The notes: generated by a model not told the origin, from the sequence alone. 64,000 nucleotides of DNA from Okapia johnstoni (GCA_024291935.2 CM044309.1:34496001-34560000); one strand, 5' to 3'. Positions 23,171-34,788 are shown, counted from the first letter of the stretch. Made by a program: numbers and translations.

Positions 23171-23399
23171 ACTTCTAGTTCTGGCATACTTTTTCAACTA
23201 CAAATTGGCACATGCCAGGAGCATTTGCCAGCGCCTGAACAATAACAACAGGGAGGGCCTTTGCCTCCTGCCTGTGCTGCTGCAGCTGCTGACCTTTGAC
23301 ACCCTCGGAAGGGACTTCAGGGTGGAGAGGGAGGCACTCTGCGTTTCAGGGAAACTGGTGGAACAGGTCTTGAGACAGTTAGATATTTTCAGGAACTGA
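23171..23399 (+). CDS. Candidate 3'-terminal coding exon, unidentified protein
   Basis: I do not recognise the product. The stretch stands out because its codons are rich in G or C at the third position (CTG, CAG, GTG, AGG runs) within AT-rich DNA. It stays open for about 75 codons and ends at a TGA at 23397-23399. A plausible acceptor (pyrimidine-rich, then CAG at 23168-23170) precedes it, which would put the first base in codon position 3. The predicted peptide is leucine-rich and helical, with a basic and acidic end (KLVEQVLRQLDIFRN). No partner exon is seen nearby. It could be an exon of a gene with very long introns, part of a retrocopy, or chance. Confidence 0.3.
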
Positions 23400-23621
23400 T
23401 TTCATGGTTCTAATCCTGGCATCTCTTCATACCTAGAAAAGCACTAAATCCCCTTTTCATGACATCAGCTCCTCGTGACTAGCAGAAAACATTTTGCAAA
23501 GTAAACACTTGATGGCACTGAACTCTTCCTTCACCAAAATCTTATATATTGACCTCCCCCCACTACCTCTTTGAAAGAGTCTCTCAGAGTTATCTGAGGT
23601 GCTCTCTCTGGGGCTGCAGTT
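23400..23621. other. Unique stretch between candidate exon and BovB
   Basis: No repeat or canonical AATAAA signal close to the TGA was noticed in this interval. Confidence 0.35.
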
Positions 23622-24038
23622 AGGTTCAGTTCAGTTGCTCAGTCGTGTCTGACTCTTTGCGACCCCATGGACTGCAGCATGCCAGGCTTCCCTGTCCATC
23701 ACCAATTCCCGGAGCTTGCTCAAACTCATGTCCATCAAGTTGGTGATACCATCCAACCATCTCATCCTCTGTCATCCCCTTCTCCTTCTACCTTCGATCT
23801 TTCCCAGCATCAGGGTCTTTTCCAATGAGTCAGTTCTTCGCAACAGGTCGCCAAAGTATTGGAGTTTCACCTTTAGCATCAATCTTTCCAAAGAATATTC
23901 AGGACTGATTTCCTTTAGGATGGACTGGTTGGATCTCCTTGCAGTCCAAGGGACTCTCAAGAGTCTTCTCCAACACCACAGTTCAAAAGCATCAATTCTT
24001 CGGCGCTAAGCTTTCTTTATAGTCCAACTCTCACATCT
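23622..24038 (-). mobile_element. BovB 3' fragment, antisense
   Basis: The minus strand holds the BovB C-terminal coding region (for example [16 protein letters not shown] near 23957-23910) and tail, with frame breaks. The right end is 'agtccaactctcaca', the usual point upstream of which the coding region is lost. Confidence 0.9.
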
Positions 24039-24364
24039 TCATTTTGCCCCCAGTAAAACTTAACTCGCAACTCTCACATTGTGCCTCTTTTTAGTCGACA
24101 CTCTAAATACAGAAAAAATAAACTGTTACTGGAAGAAACTGGTCAAGATTTCTAGGATAGTGACAACTACATCTCTTAAGATCCTCCTGATTTCAGAAAT
24201 GTCAAAATGTGGCAATATTTTAAAATATTTAGATACTCACTGCCTTGAGGGAGAACAATTCCCAACACTATTAAAACTGTTGTATATACAACTCTGATGA
24301 CACTTCCCTCCTTTCTAGAGATAACTGTGTTCCTTTAATTTTGGCAAGTATATACTTTAAATAA
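24039..24364. other. Unique AT-rich stretch
   Basis: No gene or repeat family recognised. Confidence 0.35.
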
Positions 24365-24382
24365 TTTGGTCTTGCTTTGAAA

Positions 24383-24509
24383 CAATTTTTTATTTATTTT
24401 ATTTTTTGGCCATGTGGCCTGTGGGATCTTAGTTCACCAATCAAGGATCAAAGCTGCATTCCTTGCATTGGAAGCACAGAATCTTAACCACTGGACAGCC
24501 AGAGAAGTC
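24383..24509 (-). mobile_element. CHR-type SINE, antisense
   Basis: Inverted head 'cttaaccactggacagcc' and body 'gtggcctgtgggatctt'. Flanked by a 16-17-bp target duplication around 'ttggtcttgctttgaa' (24366-24382 and 24510-24526, one T indel). Confidence 0.85.
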
Positions 24510-24529
24510 TTGGTCTTGCTTTTGAACTA

Positions 24530-25100
24530 TTCTATAAACAGAAGTATAATACACGTATTATGTGACTTGCTTTTAATACTCAACAGCATGTTGCATCCAT
24601 GCCAGTGTAGCTTCCATTGTTGCATGGTACCGCACTGTATGCTGTAATTTATCAGTTTCCAATTGGTGGACAATTGGGGCTATTTTCAATGCTTTGCTCT
24701 TATAAATTATTTGGCTACAAACATTCTTACAGTTGTTTCCTAAAGTGCATGTGTGGGAATTAGCATTGGGTCAGTCAAAAATGAACCTTTTAGCCAACAC
24801 AATATATACGTAAAAGTATACTTTTTACTCCAAGATACATTCCTAAAAGTGCAGTTGCTGAGTCAGATGGTGTGCTCTAAGTCTCTTTAGTCATGAGTGG
24901 GTTGCCATCCCTTCCTCCAGGGAGGTCTTCCCAACTCAGGGATCGAACCTCTGTCTCTTATATCTCCTGCACTGGCAGGTGGGTTCTTTACCACTAGCGC
25001 CACCTGGAAAACCAACCCAACCTAAAAGTATAACTTTTACTCTGGGTATATTCCAAAAAGTGCAGTTGTCGGATCTAGATGGTAGCCTTGCCTATTCTGA
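24530..25100 (-). mobile_element. Old L1 3' region, antisense, with duplicated segment
   Basis: Reverse-complement L1 landmarks: 'cattgttgcatggtacc', 'attggtggacaattggggc', 'aaaagtgcagttgctgag'. The last landmark occurs twice (24811-24871 and 25023-25083), on either side of a truncated Bov-tA. Confidence 0.55.
24893..25014 (-). mobile_element. Truncated Bov-tA SINE, antisense
   Basis: Only the head-proximal half remains ('gtgggttgccatccc' to 'gccacctggaaaacc'). The BovB tail is missing. Confidence 0.85.
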
Positions 25101-25510
25101 TTGCCAGCAAATTTTGCTGTGCCCTCCTCCCATCTCTGAATATCAGAGAGTATGTGAATCCTGTTTGTGCTTCATTGATGGACTAGAATTAATTTTATAA
25201 TTCAGGGGCCTTCAGAGGAAAGAAGAGGAATAGGAGAGGAAGATGGTAGTGCTTTCCAGCCCATAGATAGACTTTCAGACATAGCCTGGGGGAAACCGAG
25301 GCAGACTGTGGTTGAGGCAGATGAAGCACTCCATTGGCTCTGCTCTCCTGAGACTGTCAGGCTGCAGCAAAGATGATGTCAGAGATGATGTCACAGACCC
25401 TCTGTGACGTTACCACTGTGCAGTGCAATATGGAAATTTAAACAGGTAGCATTCCATTCTCAGACTGTGTGGCTTGATTTATTTCAGACTCAAGAAGCTG
25501 ATAACACCAC
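25101..25510. other. Unique stretch, no gene seen
   Basis: Contains a short local repeat 'agatgatgtcagagatgatgt' at about 25372-25391. No coding pattern recognised. Confidence 0.4.
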
Positions 25511-25514
25511 CGAT

Positions 25515-25640
25515 TTAATAGACATGAACTTGGGCAAACTCCGAGAGATGGTGAGGGACAGGGAGGCCTAGTGTGCTGCAGTCCACGGGGTTGCAAAGAT
25601 TTGGACATGACTGAGTGACTGTCGAACAACAACAAAGAAG
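25515..25640 (+). mobile_element. BovB 3' tail fragment, sense
   Basis: From 'gacatgaacttgggcaaac' to 'catgactgagtgactg', followed by an (AAC)n tail. Strongly 5'-truncated. Confidence 0.85.
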
Positions 25641-26718
25641 CTGAGTTGGAAATAGCTTGGTCCCCGTGCTGGCTCCTGTTGGTGGACTTCAAAGTTTCCT
25701 GCCTCCTTGATCTCAGATATCATGGTACTCGTGATCTCTGTCCCTCCTCAGGCTCTGCTGACTGCATGAGGCCTCTTTGCTACCTCTATAATCTCATATA
25801 TAACTTCCACCTCTGAATGACGTATGGCAAGCTTTGAGTACGGCAGTCAAGTATGGCAGCTTTGAGGTTTTATAAGAGTCAATCCTGCTGTGTTTCTTGT
25901 TTTGGGGGCCTGGGGAGACTGTGGTTAAGTGGGCTTTGAGGGTCTTCTGGGGCTATTGGAAGACCCTGAACTAATTTAGATGATCTCCTTCCCAATTTTT
26001 GAGATAACTGCTAGGCGCCTCTGCCTCAAACACAGGTATATCCACTATGGCCCCAGATGGGATGCATGGCTTGGGTACTGGTGTAACCGGCCACTGGTGG
26101 GCTCAGGAAGTAAACAATTTTTTCTTTCTTCAATAAATGAAAAGATCTCCTGCATATAAAGGGATAAACAGCTAAAGGTAGAAGAACAACCAGTAACAAG
26201 TTCAAGGCAGATCTGTTTTTCATGGTCATGGATGGATATCTTTACAGACTTCCAGAGAAGCAGCTCTATGGTCTTCATAGGTTCACAGCCCTTCTCTGGA
26301 TGCTCTTTTCCAGCTCATAGCTGGTGGACCAGAGCATGGCCCCCATGATGTGAGTCAGAGCAGGCGCATGTGACAACCGCAGTCACCATTCACACTTGGT
26401 GTGCACTTTTCTCACTTCTCTTTTGCTGATTGGGATGAATTGCTCTCAAACCTCGGTGCTATTTGAATATAGTGTACTCTCCCTACGAAGTACTTCACCT
26501 ATGAAGGTGGTTGCAGTTTCCCCATGGTGATAATAACTATGCCCCATGCTACTCGTGCTTCTTATCAACTCCTGAGGTTCCTCAACACCTGTAAGAACTG
26601 CTTGCAGGGCATCTCAGGCTGGCAGGTGTGGAGCATGGTCTTTCTGCAGGTCCTCTTTTTTGCCTCTGGAATCTCCAGGAGGGAAGGGCCACCCAGAGTG
26701 ACTAAAGACAAGGTGGGA
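25641..26718. other. GC-richer unassigned stretch
   Basis: More GC-rich than its surroundings and possibly an old repeat or retrocopy, but no family or protein is recognised. Short frames on both strands have no motif. Confidence 0.35.
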
Positions 26719-26931
26719 ACATGCGTGCTAAATCGCTTCAGTTGTGTTCGACCCTATGGACCTCAGCCTGCCAGACTCCCTTGTTCGTGGGGTTCTCCAG
26801 GCAAGAATACTGGAGTGGGTTATCATGCCCTCCTCCAGGGCATCTTCCTAACCCAGTAATGGAACTTGAGTCTGCTATGTCTTCTGCATTGGCAGGCAGG
26901 TTCTTTTCCACTAATGCCACCTAGGAAGCCC
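26719..26931 (-). mobile_element. Bov-tA SINE, antisense
   Basis: Inverted tail 'gctaaatcgcttcagttg' to inverted head 'ccacctaggaagccc'. Flanked by a 15-bp target duplication, aaagacaaggtggga (26704-26718) and aaagacagggtaggg (26932-26946), with a few changes. Confidence 0.93.
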
Positions 26932-26946
26932 AAAGACAGGGTAGGG

Positions 26947-27800
26947 GATCCCATTTACAGCCCCCTCAGCTTTTTGTACCACAAACACTCTGGTCACCTA
27001 GACCCAGATGGGATGGTCCCCAGGGCAATGTGAGCTTGGGAGTGGCCTCCCTGGGGGGACACACGCTCACCACTGTTTCTGCATTTTGGGATCGCAGGGC
27101 GAGCAGTCAATTGCCAATCTGAAATTGCTCATCTCTCCCCAGAACCTCCAACTCTGCCTAAACCACCTCATGTGGCCACTTTCACCCTTTCCTGCCCATT
27201 GTGACCTGTCTCCACCCTTCCCTTTGTCCTTGTCCCCACTTGGCTGACCTCATGAGCAGGGACACTGTCCTCCCTCCTTCCAACAAGCCTCAAACCAGGT
27301 GACCCTGCCCTTAGTTCAGGCTAAGTCCAGATCCCCCTTTTTTGAATGATCTCTTGCCTCTTGGAAATATTGTGTGGAATAAAAATGAAATCAAATTCTA
27401 AAGACGTTGACTTCTTTTCAGAGGGTGTGAAATAGTTGATATATTAATCAGCTGCTAGTTGGTAACTGGGTGTTTGAGCTGTTAATACTAGGACTTATAA
27501 TAAAGCTAAGGATAAAGAGTGAAGAGTAAGCAGATTTTATGAATGGACAAATTCGACAGTGTGAAAGTATATGATATTCTCCCCAGAGGCAGATTCATTG
27601 TGAAGCTTAGCAGCTCAGTCTCTAAGACTTGCTTAAGCTTCTTCCAAGAACCTAGGAGGGACCCTAGCAATTGTTACATAATTGTACATTCTTTTTTAAT
27701 TTGCAAAAGTATGCTTTTTAAATACAATTCGAGCTGCTGTCCAGTTCCACTAAACTTCCCCCCCATTTATGATGAGTGGTAGCAGAGCACCCAAAGAAAG
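26947..27800. other. GC-richer unassigned stretch, then AT-rich
   Basis: Bases 26950-27330 are GC-rich with no recognised coding content. An AATAAA occurs at 27379-27384. No transcript structure can be supported. Confidence 0.35.
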
Positions 27801-27802
27801 CA

Positions 27803-27995
27803 TTTTGGTGGTTCAGCAGTCAAGAATCTGCCTGTCAATGCAGGAGATGTGGAAAGATCCCCTGGAGAAGGAAATGGCAACCCACTCCAGTATTCTTGGC
27901 TGGGAAATCTCATGGACAGAGGAGCCTGGAGGGCTATAGTCCATGGGGCTGCCGAAGAGTTGGACACGACATAGTGACTAAACAACAGCAATAAC
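27803..27995 (+). mobile_element. Bov-tA SINE, sense
   Basis: Head 'ggtggttcagcagtcaag', body 'cctggagaaggaaatgg', tail 'ttggacacgacatagtgac', then an A-rich end with 'aacaacagcaata'. Confidence 0.92.
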
Positions 27996-29229
27996 TTTAG
28001 TGGGGCACAGATTTGAGTTTAGTGGGGGTTATTTAGGTGGTTTTCATTCTTCTACACACGTCACGGTTATCCATGAGTGTTCTGATTTGATGTGACTTCC
28101 AGAAGTACTCCTAGAACCTTTTGGGCCAGTTCATCTGGATCTTCAGAAATTGCAGTACCAGAGGTTGCATTATGATCTATCATGTTCTATTATTTCTGGG
28201 AACGGGATGTATAGAGGAAAAATAAGGTTTGAAATATATGGGGCTAGATGTTAGTCTAGAAAGTCTTCTGACCACCAGATGTATATAAGTAGAGATGGAG
28301 GATTTAGTGCTCAGATATGCCCAGGAAAAACAGGAAGTCCACTCATCAGGAATTTGCAGTCTTGGCATAAAGTATCTTTTATTTCTCTCCTTTCTTTAAT
28401 GGGAGTCATGTGAAGTAGAATTTACCAGAATTCTTGTTTCTAAGGCACAGATTTTTATGATCACGGTGTACCTCTATGTGTAAAGTTGCATGTCTTATGT
28501 ATTCTGATGCATTGGGCCATGTCTTAAGCATATTCGTGCATCTTATCAAGATGAAATCTGGCAGTTCTAGATAAAACCACACTCAGCAAAGTGGCCTAAA
28601 GGAACTAGTATTCCAGTGACAACACGCCTATGTGTATTTGTTGACAAAGCAATGCATGTTGTATATGACCAATTTAATCATCACATTTTGTGGCTTCATA
28701 CAGTGTAATAGTGATTTTCAAATTACTTTGAGTTGCTTTTGTGCAGGTCTGAATCCTAATTACTTTTGCTACTTTTTCTGGAATTATTAATCCAGTCAAA
28801 ATTCACATAGGATGGGAAAATATTGTGGAAATAGAAACTGAAATAAGTCTGGCAGAAAGTACAAGGTGTCAAAAATTCTTCCATTATATCACAGTGGAAG
28901 TGAAATGTTTGATGATTGGAATCATGGAGATTAGGGGAAAAAATGACAATCCCAGAAGTAGATATTTGGAATTTGTGTCTCATTTTGTTTGTTCTTTTTT
29001 TCACAACTGGAGTCTCCTAAATTATATAAACTGTAAATGTGGGAAGGTGGACCTGCTGAGTCTCTCCTCTTTGGAGACTGAGACAGGTATAAGTAGATTA
29101 GAGCTGCCTGAGAAAGAAATTGACATGAGAGCCATACAGAATGTCAAGTTTTATATATCTGAATATAAACATATATGACATTTATAAAATATAAAAGTGT
29201 TATATATATAAAATACATCACCTGGATGA
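27996..29229. other. Unique stretch, no gene seen
   Basis: AT-rich. A 117-codon plus-strand frame at 28825-29178 shows no motif, splice context or composition bias and is treated as chance. Confidence 0.4.
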
Positions 29230-29439
29230 CCAACATTTAAATTTTTGATATCATAAATCAATGTTGCATTATGTATTCATGCTTTTATTTCTGTAGTATG
29301 CATTCATAAAAGTAGGATTGCTGGGTCAAAGGGTGTATACATTAAAATATTAATTTCTTTGACCAGATGACTTTTATCAACAATGTAAGCAAATATTCCT
29401 TAAATTATGTTCTTAATATTCTGGATATTGTCAGTTATT

Positions 29440-29592
29440 TAAAGTGAAAATCGCTCAGTCGTGTCCGACTCTTTGCGACCCCATGGACTATACAGTGCAT
29501 GGAATTCTCTAGGCCAGAATACAGAGTGGATAGCCTTTCCCTTCTCCAGGGGATCTTCCCAACCCAGGGTTTCAACCCAGGTTTCCCCTCAA
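29440..29592 (-). mobile_element. Bov-tA/A2 SINE, antisense, partial
   Basis: Inverted tail 'atcgctcagtcgtgtccgac' to 'ggtttcaacccaggtttcc'. The tRNA-like head is incomplete. Confidence 0.87.
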
Positions 29593-29664
29593 TGTCTGAA
29601 AATATTTTGCTACTATTCTCTGATTTTTGGTAAAATTGAACATCCTTTTTATGTATTTGCTGCT

Positions 29665-29915
29665 GTTCAGTTGCTAAGTCGTGTCTGACTCTTTGTGAAT
29701 CTGTGGACTGCAGCACACCAGTCTTCCCTGTCCTTCACTATCTCCTGGAGTTTATTCAAACTCACGTTGATTGAGTCGGTGATGCCATCCAACCATCTCA
29801 TCCTCTGTTGTCCGCTTCTCCTTCTGCCCTCAATCTTTCCCAACATCAGGATCTTTTCCAATGAGTTGACTCTTTGTATCAGGTGGCTAAAATTTTGGAG
29901 CTTCGTAGATTTTCA
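29665..29915 (-). mobile_element. BovB 3' fragment, antisense
   Basis: The minus strand carries the BovB C-terminal WLDGITDS region near 29790 and the tail at the left end. A perfect 11-bp target duplication, tatttgctgct, lies at 29654-29664 and 29916-29926. Confidence 0.93.
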
Positions 29916-30542
29916 TATTTGCTGCTAGGCAAATTGCTTATTTATATAATTTGTCCTTTTAAAAATTCGATTGATTTTTTTTTTCTTAACAATGTATAGG
30001 ATCTTACCCCATTACAACTAAAACTGTTACCTTTTGAATTTCAGGTTTTCTCCCTTCAATACTGAAATTAAAAAAATATTTACATAATCAGATCTGTCAA
30101 TTTTTTCTTTATAGTTATGTATTTCATATGTTGTTTTGGATGGTCATCTCTATCATACTATCATAAAACTATTCTTCAATATTTTCTAATACTTTGTTTA
30201 ACTTTTACATGTATATATTTAAACTTTAGTTGAGAATTATTTATGGTGTTATATGTAATTTTTTTCTTCCATATGGTTAGCAAATTTTTCTAGCATGTTA
30301 ATTGAATAGTTAATTTTTCTCTCAAGGAATTGACAATCCACCTTTTTCATAAATAAGGTTTTTTTAGACACTTGTATTTGTTTCTTGACTTTTGAATTTG
30401 TTCTATTGATGTATATGTCTATTTATCTATTCTTGTGCTTTTATCACACTGTAGCTTCATGGTAATTTTTGGTAATATACAGAATATTCATCCAGCCACT
30501 AATCTTCATCGTTGAAAATTTATTGACAGACTTCATATCTTT

Positions 30543-30809
30543 CGGAGAAGGACATGGCAACCCACTCCAGTATTCTTGCCTAGAGAATCCCGTGGACAGA
30601 GGAGCCTGGTCGGCCGCTGTCCATAAGGCTGCACAGAGTTGGACATGACTGAAGCGACTTAGCATGCATGCAGGCATTGGAGATGGAAATGGCAACACAC
30701 TCCAGTGTTCTTGCCTGGAGAATCCCAGAGATGGAGGATCCTAGTGGGCTGCTGTCTGTGGGGTTGCACAGAGTCAGACATGACTGAAGTGACTTAGCAG
30801 CAGCAGCAG
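30543..30809 (+). mobile_element. Bov-A2 dimeric SINE, sense
   Basis: Two tandem BovB-tail monomers separated by 'gcatgcatgcaggc', ending in a short AGC run. Target duplication catatcttt at 30534-30542 and 30810-30818. Confidence 0.94.
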
Positions 30810-30970
30810 CATATCTTTATTTTTCCATACAAATATTTGATATATTTCATCTAGTTAAGAAAAGCTAGTGGGATTTTGCTTGTAATTATATTAAATTTAT
30901 ATATTATTTAGGGAAGAATTATTGTTTTTATTTTGCCTTATTTACTCATGTCTTATACTGTCCATTTCTA

Positions 30971-32429
30971 AACTATTATGCTTTTAAAAATAGAGATTAT
31001 TTTGATTTTGCTTATCCTTGGGTATGTTATAAATTTTGTTGCCATGAATTAAGGCTTCACCCGCCTTCATTTTATACTAATGTCCAGTGCTAATTAGCTT
31101 GGTATTTAAAAATAATTCTTAAGCATATTTGTGACCTTTCCAAGCTCCCCAGGTAAGCTCTAATATTTTTTATTGAGATGTAATAGACATATAACATTGT
31201 ATAAGTTGAAGTTGTATTTGTTTGACTTGATACATTTATTTATTGCAATATGTTCACTGTGGTAGTGTTAGCTTATATCTCTATCACATCACATAATTAT
31301 TATATCATTTATTGTGTTGAAGACAATTTAGATCTAGTCTCTAGTATTTTTTAAATAGAATTCCCTTACTGGGAGAGTAAAAGGGAAATAAACTTGTGAT
31401 TAGGCTGTCATTTCTCATCCCCTTCCACTCCCCGACATAGGAAAGGAGAGTCTCAAGCCCAGAGGAGATAAGTGAATCGCCCAGGATCACAAGACTAGTA
31501 AGTGGGATTAGGAATTTAAAAATATACTAAATGACTGAAGAAATGTAGTAGACATAGAGGTACTTATTTTTGATTCAAATTTACCAAAATGGAATGCTCT
31601 AACCATCACTGAAAAACAGGTGACTGTAAGAGTCACCTTCAACTGCACGAGCTGTTTGTTCAGGGTTCACATATGGTCTACTTTTCAACATTAAAAAGAC
31701 TTCCCATGGTGAAAATCCTCTGGGCTCGTATATAATGATGTAAACTTAAGAAAACACATTTTCCTAATGAAGAATGAGGGATATCAAGTTGACTTGAACC
31801 ACTCTGTAAGTGAGTAGCTGTTACAGGCTGAAGCAATCAGCATTAAACTTATTAGTGACAATTAGTATGCACAGCTTCCTCATCATTTTCAATTTGCACC
31901 TTAACGTATTTGGATTATATTAAGTGAGAGATGATCTTTTAGTATAATTAGGAAGTGAAGTGGGAGAAAACATCATCTGAGACTTTCACTACAAGGACCC
32001 TGTTAACTTGCTGAAATAACATGAACTTCTAGATATTTGGTTGATTTCCCCTATGAAAACTAGAAATATCTAATAGAACTGTTTGTAATGATGGAAATAT
32101 TCTGATGTCCAAGATGGTAGCTACTAGCCACATATAACTAGTGGGCACTTTAAATAAGGCTAGTATTGAAGAGCTGAAGTTTTATTTTAATTAGATTAAA
32201 TAGCCTCATGTAATAGCATGGACTACCTTCAAATCTTTGGAGCTGCCAAAGTAAACCATTCCTCTTGTGTGAGGAGGAAGATAACTCTTTTTGGATAGTA
32301 TTTTATACTGACACAATGTTTTAAAATTCATAAAATCTTCATAATGACCCTGTGAAATAAATATTATTTTAACTTTGTAGTTGATGCAATAAAAAGATAG
32401 CTTCACAAAGTCATTCAATTAAGTGTATT
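30971..32429. other. Mostly unique stretch with MIR-like traces
   Basis: Bases 31430-31515 ('aagcccagaggagataag', 'cacaagactagtaagtggg') look like the 3' half of a MIR on the plus strand. The T-rich piece near 31160-31330 resembles an old antisense L1. No gene is seen. Confidence 0.4.
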
Positions 32430-32915
32430 TTTATTTTCAGTTTTATTATTGATTTCTAGTTTTATTGCATTATCAGAGAATTTTGCCTGCATTCTTTTAA
32501 CATTTTGGAATCAGTTATGATTTTCACTGTGGCCTAATATAAGGATCATTTTTATGACTCTTCTATGAAAAAATGAGTTGTAGTTTATATTTCAGGGAAT
32601 AGAATTTGATCTATATTAATTGGTCTATTTTTATATCATTTAAGTTTTTTATATTATTTCTTACTTTTTCCTTCTTGATGTGTCAGGGACTAAGAGAGAT
32701 AAATAAAATTCTACTATTTTGTGTTTTTCTTTGTAATTCCTATACTTTTTGCTTAGTGAATATTGATGCTATATCTTCTGGTGCATTGTCAGTCTTTTTT
32801 TTTTTTTAAGTCTTCATTGTGACTATCTACTTTTAACATTATATAGTGACCTTTTTGTCTCATTTGATATTTTATAACATGAATTCAACCTAGTATGATA
32901 TTAAGTTTACAACCT
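32430..32915 (-). mobile_element. Old L1 ORF2 remains, antisense
   Basis: Reverse complement of L1 ORF2-type sequence, with 'ttgcattatcagagaatttt' near 32465 and 'cattatatagtgaccttttt' at 32838-32857. It is full of stops in all frames. Confidence 0.5.
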
Positions 32916-32916
32916 G

Positions 32917-33018
32917 TTCTTTTTCTCCTTCTTTCTTCCTTCTTTTCACATCCTTTCCTTCATTACCCTTCTTCTCCTCTCTCTTCCCCTTCCTTCTTTC
33001 TCCTTCCCCTTTTCCCCT
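32917..33018. repeat. Polypyrimidine tract
   Basis: About 100 bases almost entirely C and T. The last 53 (32966-33018) contain no purine at all. Such tracts can form triplex DNA and are length-unstable. Confidence 0.9.
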
Positions 33019-33059
33019 GAGTTCTTTCTGTTTCCTCATTTGCCTTGTATACTTTATTC

Positions 33060-33520
33060 ATCCTTTTATCTTCTTTCTTTTCTTAAAGATATAAATTTAA
33101 CTTGTTTATATTCATTGATATGATAGGTATACTTGAATCTAATTATATTTCTTTGAAATTATACTTTATGATTTTGCTATTTTCAAAAATCACATTTAGT
33201 TCATAGTTTAAACTTTACTTCTTCTATGTAATTCCTAAATAATATGGTATTTAAGAAGGTTTGCATTTGTGTTCCAGTGACTAATTTTAGAACTATTAGG
33301 ATATATAATTTCCTTAGTTATTTAATACTCGAGACATTATCTTTTACTTTCTTGCTCTGAACAATCATGAAACTAAACTAGTGTATTTCATTTCTTTTAT
33401 CCTTTCCTCCACCATCTAATTTTTCATTCTTAGTACTCTTCTTCACAATAATAAATATTTATTTTTCTGTTATTTCCATTGAGGGCTTCAATGACATCTT
33501 GAATTCTAGCTGTTACAGAT
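33060..33520 (-). mobile_element. Old L1 remains, antisense, weak
   Basis: T-rich sequence that continues the style and order of the antisense L1 ORF2 piece at 32430, on the far side of the pyrimidine tract. Confidence 0.35.
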
Positions 33521-33841
33521 GAATTTCACAGTAATATTTAGAACTTTCAAATATTTCAAAAATTTTGAATATTTAATATACATAAAACCTTTGTTTTCCC
33601 TTAAGAAAAATGATCACCACACATAAAATAGATAAAACTAGAACTGTGTTTAAATGGGAGTGTGAAAGGGAAGCATTATGGAAAAGCCAGAAACCTGCCC
33701 ACTCTCCCTACCCCTGATGTTATCCTTGAGTTATCCCTGAAGAATCCTAGGGCGCAGAAAAGTATGGTTATACAACCTTCACTCAGAATGTTAAAGATAC
33801 CAGTATGTTGAGCAAGCAGATTTATAAATTATTCTACTAGT

Positions 33842-34055
33842 ACCTAGGTGGTGCAGTGGTAAAGAATCTGCCTGACAATGCAGGAGATTCAGGAGACTTG
33901 GGTTCAATCCTGGGTCAGAAAGATCCCTTGGAGTAAGAATGGTCATCTGCTCCAGTTTTATTGCCTGGAAAATTCCATGGACAGAGGAACCTGGCAGGTT
34001 ACAGTCCGTGGGGTTGCAGAGTCAGACACCACTGAGCAATGGAGCATGTCTGCAT
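33842..34055 (+). mobile_element. Bov-tA SINE, sense
   Basis: Head 'aggtggtgcagtggtaaag' to tail 'cagacaccactgagca'. It is more diverged than most copies. Flanking 'ctactagtac' and 'ctaatagtac' may be the target duplication. Confidence 0.9.
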
Positions 34056-34599
34056 GTACTAATAGTACTTACTGCTCAAGGTAGCATCTGAATCTTTGTA
34101 AGTGGGATATTTTATGTTCCTAAATTGCTTTTTAATTTTTATTTTAATATTTTGAGATGCTTGAAAATGATGAAGGATTCATGTAAGATAAAATTAATAT
34201 AATTACTTAATGCATCAGACAATTTTTTGGAGAGTTAAAAATAATTAATATACATGTGACTTTACAAGATTTTTGGTTCAGAAAGCTTTTTGAGATTAAA
34301 ATAAACAAACAGAACCTCCATGCAGATAGAGGTCCTAATTGTCTAACCCAGAAATCTAGTCTGGAAACTATACTAATTGGAAACATTTTTTCTTCTCCAC
34401 ACCATCCATCCATGGAATCATACATTTGTTCACATTATTTCCCCTATTTATTTTATATTACTGTTAAGGTATTTTAATATTTGGCCAATTTTATTGTAGA
34501 TTGAAGTTCTTCCTAATAGTTAATGTTCAGTTAAAACCCCAGCGGTCCCGTGGGAACTTAATACTTACAATCTAGGTAGACCTAGTAAAAATGTTGAAA
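34056..34599. other. Unique AT-rich stretch
   Basis: No gene or repeat recognised. Confidence 0.4.
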
Positions 34600-34745
34600 T
34601 TAGTATCTAACATTTATTGAGAACTTGCCAAGTGCTAGTCCGTGAGCTAAATTTTGTACATATATTAGCTCATTAAATTCTTACATGGTATATCCTCATT
34701 TTATTCATGAAGAACCTGAGGCACAAAGACATTAAGTTGACGATG
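34600..34745 (+). repeat. MIR SINE core
   Basis: 'catttattgagaacttgcc', 'agtgctagtccgtgagc', 'ttagctcattaaattctta' and 'aacctgaggcacaaagac' follow the MIR order. Confidence 0.8.
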
Positions 34746-34761
34746 GTTAAGTTGGAAGGGC

Positions 34762-34788
34762 TCCGACTGAGCGACTAACACACACACT
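34762..34788 (+). mobile_element. Bov SINE tail scrap
   Basis: Only 'ctccgactgagcgactaac' plus a short AC run remain of a BovB-type tail, directly after the MIR. Confidence 0.65.

Larger units (their letters stand above)
29230..30970 (-). mobile_element. Old L1M, antisense, with three later insertions
   Basis: L1 ORF2 end/3' UTR in reverse complement, with 'aggattgctgggtcaaagg' at 29313-29331 as landmark and long T-rich ORF2-type sequence to about 30970. Interrupted by a Bov-tA (29440-29592), a BovB (29665-29915) and a Bov-A2 (30543-30809). Confidence 0.6.

Noticed and set aside
26719..27390. Processed retrogene ending at the AATAAA at 27379
   Set aside because: No poly(A) tract, no recognised coding sequence and no flanking duplication.
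28825..29178. 117-codon plus-strand frame
   Set aside because: No recognisable domain and a composition like the surrounding non-coding DNA.
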